Source of the DNA: Clostridiales bacterium
Lineage (GTDB): Bacteria; Bacillota; Clostridia; Saccharofermentanales; Saccharofermentanaceae
Length of the DNA stretch: 64,000 nt
Reading direction: 5' to 3'
Assembly: GCA_017964005.1 (NCBI GenBank)
Contig: JAGCSR010000049.1
Coordinates: 157,368-221,367 of the forward strand
A program made the translations under genes and the position numbers. Positions 56,572 to 64,000 of this stretch are shown here, piece by piece. The notes beneath the pieces were generated by a model. It worked only from the letters and a program-made list of their open reading frames with translations. It was not told where the DNA came from and did no database searches. Position 1 is the stretch's first letter, and each line of letters begins with the position of its first letter.

Positions 56572-58719
56572 ATGAAAAAGATCAAGATCTTAAGTTCTCT
56601 GATGTGTCTTGTTGTCGTGTTGACGGTGATATCGTCTTTTTCCTGCGGTATCAGGGCTTTGGACGATTCTGCAGATATCGCAACATGGAGAGGTTTTAGA
56701 AAATCTGCAGTTTCATTTACATTCGATAAAGGGGCTCCGAGCCATGTCAACAAAGTTGCTCCTTTGTTCGATAAATACGGATATAAAGCTTCATTTTATC
56801 TTGTTGCGAAATACAATCCTGATTGGGATAAATTTCAGGATCTTGCAGATAACGGACATGAGATAGGAAGTAATTCGAAAACCTATCCGGCTAATATATC
56901 AGGAGAAGAAGAGTCTTCTAAACTGGCGATCGAAGAAAATATCAAGAGCAAGTACGGATGTATTACTTTGGCTTACCCTAATGGTAATCTTCCTGAAGAT
57001 TTTACCGCGGTTAAGTCCAATTATATAGCTGCAAGAACATATAACGGTTCATGGCATGGGCGCCCCGATTATATGGGAAAGGATGGCCCAACTGATTGGA
57101 CCCAGGTTCCTGCACTGTTTACAGGATCGGAGTATACATTTAATACTTCGGACAGCTTTGTAAGTGAAATTAAAAAAGTCGTCAACATTAACGGATGGGT
57201 GGTGTTCACTACAGAAGCCATTAAGAATGAGCGTAATGGTAACGCTACTTATTCTCCAACAGATTTGAATGCTATTGATGGAACACTCTCCTGGGTCAAA
57301 GAAAACGATAGAGATGTATGGCTTGCACCCTTATGCGATGTTGCGATGTATATAAAAGAACGGAAAGCTTCCCGAATCGTCAAGACTGCCGAGAGTCAGA
57401 ACAGCATAACATACAGTCTTACACATAAAATTGCTGATGATATCTGCAAATACGATTATCCTCTCTCGATCCGGTGCGCTTTGCCTACGGGATGGAACGA
57501 TGTATATGTTACACAAGGGAAAAATGTTCTTGATTCGAAGATAGTAAATGGTATGGTCTGGTTCGATGCCGTCCCTAACGGTGGTGACATAGTTGTTGAT
57601 AAAGCAGGAGCTATCGATCCCACGGTAATACTATCGAAGGATTCGTTCGAATACGACGGAACAGTTAAAACGCCGGGTGTTACAGTTAAAAATGGTGATA
57701 CTGTTCTTAGGCAGGGAACTGATTATACTGTAACTTATGATTCAGGCAGGATCGAACCCGGTACTTATAATGTCAAAGTCGACTTGACCGGTAAATTCTC
57801 GGGGACCAAGACTGTATCGTTTACGATCAAGCCGGTCCCCAAACCCACTGCTGCGCCTACTGCAACACCCACCGCAACGGCTACGCCTGCGGCAAATCCG
57901 ACAAAGACTCCTGCCAAACCTACAGCAGCCGAGCCTACAAAGGCTTCTTTAACGCTTTCAATCGATAAGGAGACTGCTTCGGTTGTCTGCGGCAAAACAG
58001 CTTCACTAAAGGCAACCCTTAAAGGATCAAATGCAAAGATCACATGGAAATCTTCTGATACTAAGGTTGCAACTGTTGACTCTAATGGCAAGGTCACTGC
58101 CAAGATGGCAGGAGAGGTAACAATCACCGCAACTGCAGCAGGGAAGAGCGCAAGTTGTAAAGTTACAGTTCTCTATAAGGATGTAACTAACAGTAAAGAC
58201 TTTTGGTACGCTCCGACCAACTATCTTACAGCCAAGGGTGTTGTTAAGGGCTACGATAAGCAGACCAAATTCAAGCCTGCCAACATGTGCACACGTGCCC
58301 AGATGGTAACCTTTATCTGGAGACTCATGGGAGAGCCCGCACCTAAGGCTAAGACCTGTAAGTTCAAGGATGTAAAGAAGACAGACTACTTCTATAAGGC
58401 ATGTATCTGGGGTAATGAGAAGAAGATCGTCGAAGGTTATAAAGACGGAACCTTCGGACCTCAGATCGTCTGCGCTCGTCGCCATGCCGTCACATTCCTG
58501 TGGAGACTTGCAGGCAAGCCAGCACCGAAGACAACGAAGAATCCGTTTAAGGATGTCAAGAAGTCTGATTACTTCTACAAGGCAACTCTCTGGGCATCCG
58601 AGAAGAAGATCCTGGCAGGATACTCCGACGGAACATTCAAGCCCAACGGCGACTGCCTGAGAAGACAGATGGTAACGTTCTTATACAAGTACGACAAATA
58701 CATCAACAACAAAGGATAA
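56572..58719 (+). CDS. S-layer-anchored protein with a degenerate polysaccharide deacetylase domain
   Basis: The 715-residue protein has a signal peptide (to about residue 30), a NodB-like domain (about 35-260), an Ig-like domain (about 345-425), a Pro/Thr/Ala linker, a Big2 domain (about 460-535) and three SLH domains (about 540-710). The NodB motif 1 FDDGP reads FDKGA (residues 51-55), and the HxxxH of motif 2 reads NSKTY (101-105). The metal-binding Asp and both His are therefore missing, so hydrolase activity is unlikely. It may bind glycan. AGGGAGGG precedes the start. Confidence 0.85.
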   Translation: MKKIKILSSLMCLVVVLTVISSFSCGIRALDDSADIATWRGFRKSAVSFTFDKGAPSHVNKVAPLFDKYGYKASFYLVAKYNPDWDKFQDLADNGHEIGSNSKTYPANISGEEESSKLAIEENIKSKYGCITLAYPNGNLPEDFTAVKSNYIAARTYNGSWHGRPDYMGKDGPTDWTQVPALFTGSEYTFNTSDSFVSEIKKVVNINGWVVFTTEAIKNERNGNATYSPTDLNAIDGTLSWVKENDRDVWLAPLCDVAMYIKERKASRIVKTAESQNSITYSLTHKIADDICKYDYPLSIRCALPTGWNDVYVTQGKNVLDSKIVNGMVWFDAVPNGGDIVVDKAGAIDPTVILSKDSFEYDGTVKTPGVTVKNGDTVLRQGTDYTVTYDSGRIEPGTYNVKVDLTGKFSGTKTVSFTIKPVPKPTAAPTATPTATATPAANPTKTPAKPTAAEPTKASLTLSIDKETASVVCGKTASLKATLKGSNAKITWKSSDTKVATVDSNGKVTAKMAGEVTITATAAGKSASCKVTVLYKDVTNSKDFWYAPTNYLTAKGVVKGYDKQTKFKPANMCTRAQMVTFIWRLMGEPAPKAKTCKFKDVKKTDYFYKACIWGNEKKIVEGYKDGTFGPQIVCARRHAVTFLWRLAGKPAPKTTKNPFKDVKKSDYFYKATLWASEKKILAGYSDGTFKPNGDCLRRQMVTFLYKYDKYINNKG

Positions 58720-58769
58720 AGCACTGATTGATTATTTGAATGTTTATTCATCAATATATGCAACATAAT

Positions 58770-58804
58770 TCGGCACTTTCTCATTGTAGAAGGTGCCGAT
58801 TTTT
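58770..58804 (+). terminator. Rho-independent terminator
   Basis: TCGGCAC (58770-58776) pairs with GTGCCGA (58793-58799), with an inner TCT/AGA pair and a T run. It shares stem and loop sequence with the terminator at 61786. Confidence 0.9.
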
Positions 58805-58878
58805 GATATAGTATTGAGAGTGTGTTTTCTTTGATTATGGGGGAATATTACGCAATACATCTTGAGAGGGGAATTCCT

Positions 58879-61761
58879 ATGTTTAAAGAATTCAAAGGAA
58901 GAAGTATTATCTGTGTTCTGTTGAGCATGATCGTGGCTGCCGGACTCCTTGCAGGCCTTGGAGGAAAGGCTTTCGCTGATGAAAGCACAGCTGAGGTCAG
59001 CAATGCCGCAGAACTGACAGCTGCGTTGAGTAAAAATAACATAAAGACCATTATCATAACGGAAAGTTTTGACGTTCCTTGTATGACTGCCAGTGTTGGT
59101 AACGGAACTTCATATTTCACTGTGGATCGAAGTATGACCATTAAAGGCAAAAATGCCAATGTCACCCTTACTCGTACGATCGCTTCGGGTGCCACAAATG
59201 GTGAACTTCAGTCGATCTTCGGTATCAAAGGGGACGGCAATTACGATGGTGTGCAGGTATCTATGGCCAGTCTGAAACTTGACGGCGGAGCCAGATTCGG
59301 CACCACCAAAGGTCTTGCCCGTAACAGTATGTCGGCTAATGATGCGAAGGTTGCAGGCAGAAGTGTAGTCGATGTCTATTACAAAGCAACACTTAACCTG
59401 GATGATGGTCTTACCATTGAGAACGGGTATACTACATGTAATTACACCTCTGTAAACGCATCGGGCGGTTCAAATACATATGGTGGCGGAGTCCGGGTTG
59501 ATTATGATACAACTACCGGCGGAGGAACTGTAAATGTGAAGGCAGGTTCTTGTATCAGAAGCTGTGTTGCAGGCGGTTATGGCGGCGGTATAGGATCTTA
59601 TTCTTACTCAAGACTGAATGTATACGGGGGACTCATACAGGACTGCTCGGCGGATCTTGGCGGAGGAGTAGGCTGTACATGGAGAGCATCTCATAATGCT
59701 ACAGTTTCAGGAACCTTTAAGATGTACGGAGGAACGATTAGGGAATGCAGTGCAGAGAAGGGCGGCGCAATACTTGCAGATGGTGATCCTGCTTATTGTT
59801 TTAATGCTCTCTACGGCGGTACTATTCTTAATTGCTCAGCTACAGAAGCAGGCAGCGCACTGGCATTGCGCGGGGGCTCAGACGATGGAGCACCTTCGAT
59901 AGCGATAGCCCCTTACTCCGAAAACGGTCCGCTTTACATAAAAAACTGCGATAGTCTTGACGGAGATGTGGATCCGAAAAAGAAATTCGGTAATACCGAA
60001 TTCGGATATAAAGGCATAAACCTTGCAGGACAAGAGGATACTGTATTAACAATAGAGTCCGCTATGTGCTCTGTTGTCTTCAAGACGTATAAAGACGATA
60101 CAAATAACTATGCGGTTCTTACTGTCAAGACAGGCTCATCTCTCGGTGAATCTTTCCCGGAAAGACCCAACGTATTCAATACTTTCTTAGAATGGAATAC
60201 TGCTCCTGATGGAAGTGGAATGACTGTTACTAAGGATATCCCTATTAAAACTAATATGGTCGTATATGCAAGATGGCTGTCTTACGTTGAGGGTACAACT
60301 TCGGAAGATCTTACCATAACATATGGAGACAAGGATAAATATATTGAGATTATTGATGCATATATTCCATATGGCGGAGAGATCCTTTATCAATGGTGTG
60401 AAGTTGTTGATGTTCCTGAATACGAATGGCCACTTGTTGATATAGAGGGAGAAACAAGCAGCAGATATAATCTCCCGATCCTTAATGTCGGGACTCACCG
60501 GTTTGCATGTCAATTATCTAATCATATTCCTCCTCAAACTCTTGGACATGCAAGTGATACGATTACGGTGACGGTTAACCCGCGCGTGCTTAATCTCTCA
60601 TGGTCTGATGTTAAATTTGTCTATGACGGTCAAGCAAAGGTGCCTACAGCAACCGTTAATAATGATCTCGACGATGGTTACGCTGTTGCAGTTATCGGAA
60701 CATATACACCTATCGGTATTGTCGAAGGAGACGATGTTAAAGTTGAGGTAACAGGTGCTCAGACCGATATCGGAACTTATAAGGCAACAGCTAAGCTTAC
60801 CGGTAAGGATGCCGGCAATTATGTTATTGCTAATGGCACGGATACATGTGAGTTTACGATCGATCCTGCACCTACAGCCACACCTACAGCAACAGTAACT
60901 CCTGTTGTAACGGCAATGCCTACAACGGATCCTGCGGCAACGGCAGCACCTACTACAGCGCCTCAGACTACTCCTGCGGCAGATGATCAGGTTGCATTGA
61001 CTCTTAACAAGGCTTCTGTCTCTGTTATCTGCGGCAATACCGATATATTGAAGGCAACGCTTAAGGGTTCTTCCGATAAGATCACCTGGAGCACATCAGA
61101 CAAGAAGGTTGCGACTGTAGATGCTAACGGTAAAGTAAATACAAAGATGGCAGGTACTGTTACCATCACTGCAGCTGCAGCAGGGAAGACTGCGACCTGC
61201 ACAGTAACAGTCCTCTATAAGGATGTAACGAAAACCAAGGATTTCTGGTACGCACCTACGAACTATCTGACAGCCGCAGGTGTTGTAAAGGGTTACGACA
61301 AGCAGACCAAGTTCAAGCCTGCGAATATGTGTACGAGAGCACAGATGGTAACATTCATCTGGAGACTTCAGGGCGAGCCCGCACCAAAGGCAAAGACCTG
61401 CAAGTTCAAGGATGTAAAGAAGACTGATTATTTCTACAAAGCATGTATCTGGGGTAACGAGAATCACATCGTAGAAGGATACAAGAATGGAACATTCGGA
61501 CCTCAGATCGTCTGTGCAAGAAAGCATGCGGTAACGTTCCTCTGGAGACTTGCGAATAAGCCTAATCCTTCCTCCAAGACTAACAAGTTCAAGGATGTGA
61601 AGAAGAGTGATTACTTCTACACCGCAACTCTTTGGGCGTCAGAGAAGAAGATCCTCGCAGGATATGATGACGGCACATTCCGTCCTGACGGCGACTGCCT
61701 GAGACGCCAGATGGTAACGTTCTTGTATAAGTACGATAAATTCGTAAACGGCAAAGGATAA
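58879..61761 (+). CDS. S-layer-anchored beta-helix surface protein
   Basis: The 960-residue protein has a signal peptide (cleavage near GKAFA, about residue 33) and a right-handed beta-helix-like region (about 35-420) rich in GGG and GGxI turns (TYGGGVRVDYD, GGYGGGIGSY, DLGGGVGC). A Flg_new/InlB-like repeat ends in VYARWL (about 470). Then come an MBG-like domain, a Thr/Pro/Ala linker, a Big2 domain and three SLH domains. The C-terminal third is nearly identical to that of the preceding gene. The N-terminal half is paralogous to the next gene. GAGGGG precedes the ATG at 58879. It is likely an adhesin or glycan-binding protein. Confidence 0.85.
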   Translation: MFKEFKGRSIICVLLSMIVAAGLLAGLGGKAFADESTAEVSNAAELTAALSKNNIKTIIITESFDVPCMTASVGNGTSYFTVDRSMTIKGKNANVTLTRTIASGATNGELQSIFGIKGDGNYDGVQVSMASLKLDGGARFGTTKGLARNSMSANDAKVAGRSVVDVYYKATLNLDDGLTIENGYTTCNYTSVNASGGSNTYGGGVRVDYDTTTGGGTVNVKAGSCIRSCVAGGYGGGIGSYSYSRLNVYGGLIQDCSADLGGGVGCTWRASHNATVSGTFKMYGGTIRECSAEKGGAILADGDPAYCFNALYGGTILNCSATEAGSALALRGGSDDGAPSIAIAPYSENGPLYIKNCDSLDGDVDPKKKFGNTEFGYKGINLAGQEDTVLTIESAMCSVVFKTYKDDTNNYAVLTVKTGSSLGESFPERPNVFNTFLEWNTAPDGSGMTVTKDIPIKTNMVVYARWLSYVEGTTSEDLTITYGDKDKYIEIIDAYIPYGGEILYQWCEVVDVPEYEWPLVDIEGETSSRYNLPILNVGTHRFACQLSNHIPPQTLGHASDTITVTVNPRVLNLSWSDVKFVYDGQAKVPTATVNNDLDDGYAVAVIGTYTPIGIVEGDDVKVEVTGAQTDIGTYKATAKLTGKDAGNYVIANGTDTCEFTIDPAPTATPTATVTPVVTAMPTTDPAATAAPTTAPQTTPAADDQVALTLNKASVSVICGNTDILKATLKGSSDKITWSTSDKKVATVDANGKVNTKMAGTVTITAAAAGKTATCTVTVLYKDVTKTKDFWYAPTNYLTAAGVVKGYDKQTKFKPANMCTRAQMVTFIWRLQGEPAPKAKTCKFKDVKKTDYFYKACIWGNENHIVEGYKNGTFGPQIVCARKHAVTFLWRLANKPNPSSKTNKFKDVKKSDYFYTATLWASEKKILAGYDDGTFRPDGDCLRRQMVTFLYKYDKFVNGKG

Positions 61762-61785
61762 GATTATCGGTTAAAACACTGATCC

Positions 61786-61822
61786 AAAACGGCACTTTCC
61801 ATTGTGGGAGGTGCCGTTTTTT
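61786..61822 (+). terminator. Rho-independent terminator
   Basis: AAAACGGCAC (61786-61795) pairs with GTGCCGTTTT (61811-61820), loop containing TTCCATTGTGGGAG, followed by T. Paralogous to the terminator at 58770. Confidence 0.92.
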
Positions 61823-61877
61823 GGTATATTAGTTAATGTGGCTTTGCCGCGAAAAAAATAATATTGAGGGGGATTGT

Positions 61878-64000
61878 ATGTTAAGAGCAATCAAGGGAAG
61901 TAAACTGTTTTATTGTGCCCTGAGCATTCTGGTCTCAGCAGGCATTGTTGCAGGGCTTGGAAGTGGTACTTATGCTGCAGGTAAGACCGCGAATGTAGGA
62001 TCTGCGGATGAACTGACCGCGGCGCTGGCAGATGAGGATGTTGATCACATTATCATCACGGCTAGTTTTGATGTACCGTGTAATACAGCAGCAAAACAAA
62101 ATGGATCTTATTTTACAATAGATCGCACTATGACGATCGAAGGGTCAAGACCTGATGTAACATTGACCCGTGCCATTGGTGAAGGTGCTTCCAACGGAAG
62201 TCTTCAGTCGATCTTCGGTATCATGGGTGATGGTGAATACGACGGGATACAGGTATCCATGTTCAACCTGACTCTTGACGGCGGCGCGGAATTTGGAGAG
62301 ACCAAAGGAATGGATCGACTCTATATTACTGCAAGCAATTTGAAGGTTGCAGGAAGAAGCCTGGTCGATGTCTATTACAAGGCTACTCTTAATCTTGAAG
62401 ACGGACTTACCATTCAGAACAGTGCATGCACTTATAGCCTTGCTTCGATGAACACTACAAATGATGCAGATGGTTCATATAATTACGGCGGTGGTGTGCG
62501 TGTCGACTGGGATGAAGTAACCGGCGGCGGCACTGTAAATGTAAAGGCCGGAGCCTGCATTAAGGACTGTGTTGCAAGTGAAAAGGAAAGAGATACTACT
62601 CACAATCGTAATGGCGGTTACGGCGGAGCCATTGGAGCGTATTCATTTGCACGTCTTAATGTATACGGTGGTCTCATCGAACATTGCTACGCTGATATGG
62701 GCGGTGCAGTTGGTTGTACGAACAGGGCTGTTTACGGTCACGGTACCGCCGGAACATTTAACATGTATGGCGGTGAGATCCGCGAATGCGGTGCAAATCA
62801 CGGCGGAGCAATATCCGTTTTCGGAACGAAAACATGTGTCAGCAATCTCCTTGGAGGAACCATCAAGGATTGCACTGCAAACAAAGGCGGCGCTGTATCT
62901 GTTGAGACAAGCGGAAGTGACATATCAACACTGAACATTACTCCTTATTCCAAGAATGGTCCTCTTCAGATCACAGGATGCGGCAATAATACTTATTCTA
63001 CAGATTATGATGGGCAGTTTGACGGATATACCGGTCTTGCCCTTGGAACGAACAATCATAATGTTGTAGTTGACGATACTTATCATTCAGTTACATTCAT
63101 GCTTTATAAGGATGATACAGAATATTATACAAAGCTTACAGTTACGGGTGGGGATTCCCTCGGAGAAGCATTCCCGGCAAACCCGGGCAGCCCCGATTTC
63201 ATTGAGTGGAATACTGTACCTGACGGAAGCGGAGACAAGGTAACCAAGGATACTGTGATCACCGAGAATCTTACGGTTTACGCCAGGTGGCTTATGCCGG
63301 CTACCTTTACTGATCCTGAAAATGTAGTTCTTACTTATGGTGATACCGATAAGAAAGTAGAGATCAAGGATGCTTCTGCTGCATATGGCGGGACTATCAC
63401 TTATCAGTGGTATAGCCGCACAAGCCAAAGCGCAACTGCAGTGATCATCGATGGCGCAACTGACAGCGAATATCAGCTTCCTAAGCTTGCTGTCGGAGAT
63501 CATTACTATATGTGTGTAGTCAAGAACAGTACTGCTATCGGTGATACTTCAATCGAAAGCAATATGGCTAAGGTTACGGTTGAGCCTAAGACCGCAGATG
63601 TTACATGGTCAGATACTGTTTTCGAAACCGACGGATATTACAAGTCTCCGAATGCAACTCTAGATGGTATCCTTGACGGTGATGACGTACAGGTTGAGGT
63701 ATCCGGTGCTGAGTGTGACGCAGGAACTTATTTTGCGACTGCATCTTTGAAGGGAGATGATGCTGCCAACTATGTTATAGCTGACGGTAAGTATTCCTGT
63801 GAATATACGATAAAGCCTGCTTTCGTTATGCCTGACCTTAAGGGCATGAACTATAAGGAAGCTCAGGCAGCAGTCGAAAAACTCCTTCAGGATAACGGCT
63901 TGACTGCAAAAGTTATTGTCGGATGGGGCCACAATTCTGATCCAAATAAGAACCTTACAGTTGCATCTACGACCCCGAACTCCGGTGAGACTGTTAATTC
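61878..64000 (+). CDS. Surface beta-helix protein, 3' end beyond the window
   Basis: The frame is open from ATG 61878 (GAGGGGGATTGT upstream) to the last base, at least 707 residues. It has a signal peptide (near YAAG, about 34), a beta-helix region homologous to the preceding protein (shared stretches LQSIFGI, SLVDVYYKATLNL), a Flg_new-like repeat ending in VYARWL, an MBG-like part, and near the end a PASTA-like unit (VMPDLKGMNYKEAQAAVEKL). By analogy with its neighbours it probably ends in SLH domains, which lie outside the window. Confidence 0.85.
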   Translation, partial: MLRAIKGSKLFYCALSILVSAGIVAGLGSGTYAAGKTANVGSADELTAALADEDVDHIIITASFDVPCNTAAKQNGSYFTIDRTMTIEGSRPDVTLTRAIGEGASNGSLQSIFGIMGDGEYDGIQVSMFNLTLDGGAEFGETKGMDRLYITASNLKVAGRSLVDVYYKATLNLEDGLTIQNSACTYSLASMNTTNDADGSYNYGGGVRVDWDEVTGGGTVNVKAGACIKDCVASEKERDTTHNRNGGYGGAIGAYSFARLNVYGGLIEHCYADMGGAVGCTNRAVYGHGTAGTFNMYGGEIRECGANHGGAISVFGTKTCVSNLLGGTIKDCTANKGGAVSVETSGSDISTLNITPYSKNGPLQITGCGNNTYSTDYDGQFDGYTGLALGTNNHNVVVDDTYHSVTFMLYKDDTEYYTKLTVTGGDSLGEAFPANPGSPDFIEWNTVPDGSGDKVTKDTVITENLTVYARWLMPATFTDPENVVLTYGDTDKKVEIKDASAAYGGTITYQWYSRTSQSATAVIIDGATDSEYQLPKLAVGDHYYMCVVKNSTAIGDTSIESNMAKVTVEPKTADVTWSDTVFETDGYYKSPNATLDGILDGDDVQVEVSGAECDAGTYFATASLKGDDAANYVIADGKYSCEYTIKPAFVMPDLKGMNYKEAQAAVEKLLQDNGLTAKVIVGWGHNSDPNKNLTVASTTPNSGETVN

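Overview
The window reads as one chromosome segment of an anaerobic, gut- or rumen-type Clostridia bacterium, probably near Lachnospiraceae or Oscillospiraceae. The grounds are the Gram-positive gene order (def-fmt-rsmB-rlmN-prpC-prkC-rsgA-rpe), strong AGGAGG ribosome binding sites, S-layer-homology (SLH) surface proteins, an LPxTG adhesin with its own sortase, and DUF5688-, DUF5702- and Mbeg1-like families common in those groups. Nearly all genes lie on the + strand. I saw no rRNA, tRNA, CRISPR array, phage or transposase.

Layout. 1-1363: prs (cut by the window edge) and engB on the - strand. 1519-3906: comEC. 3907-5166: accessory locus 1. 5306-8154: a membrane-anchored GH25 lysozyme, holA and a YfcE-type phosphodiesterase. 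8249-9992: icd and a SEC-C protein. 10022-13961: mreC-mreD-PBP2, without mreB. 14063-15161: a methylglyoxal-synthase-like protein and an MBL hydrolase. 15239-18726: pheST. 18999-21767: three TadE/TadG-like envelope proteins. 21834-25307: a small membrane protein, a YerC/TrpR-like regulator, and secA, which appears to start at CTG. 25326-29172: punA, ahcY and an Mbeg1-like lipase. 29169-30947: an LRR-SLH protein. 30969-39371: the translation/PASTA-kinase operon. 39556-47296: a DUF5688 protein, a 2030-residue LPATG adhesin and its sortase. 47285-48931: an aminotransferase (- strand) and yraN. 48952-50302: accessory locus 2. 50396-56509: aspartate aminotransferase, purB, nifS-like, thiI and a PurM-like protein. 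56572-64000: three successive S-layer-anchored proteins, the last cut by the window end.

The most unusual content is a two-copy accessory module (3907-5166 and 48952-50302) that I cannot assign to any described system. Each copy has three parts. The first is a 265-residue PD-(D/E)XK-nuclease-like protein; the two proteins align without gaps. The second is an array of short palindromic DNA motifs with regular spacing; the motif differs between the copies. The third, 3' of the gene and on the same strand, is a structured RNA of about 153 nt. Its 54-nt core differs at only two positions, while its outer helices have diverged with seven two-sided compensatory base-pair changes. G-U pairs that work only on the + strand fix its orientation. 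This looks like a nuclease-RNA system or mobile element rather than chance.

Other points of interest are 10-bp-phased TTTYGYAG-like repeats upstream of comEC, the tad-like genes and the DUF5688/adhesin genes; a polysaccharide deacetylase domain without metal ligands; and a methylglyoxal-synthase fold without key active-site residues.
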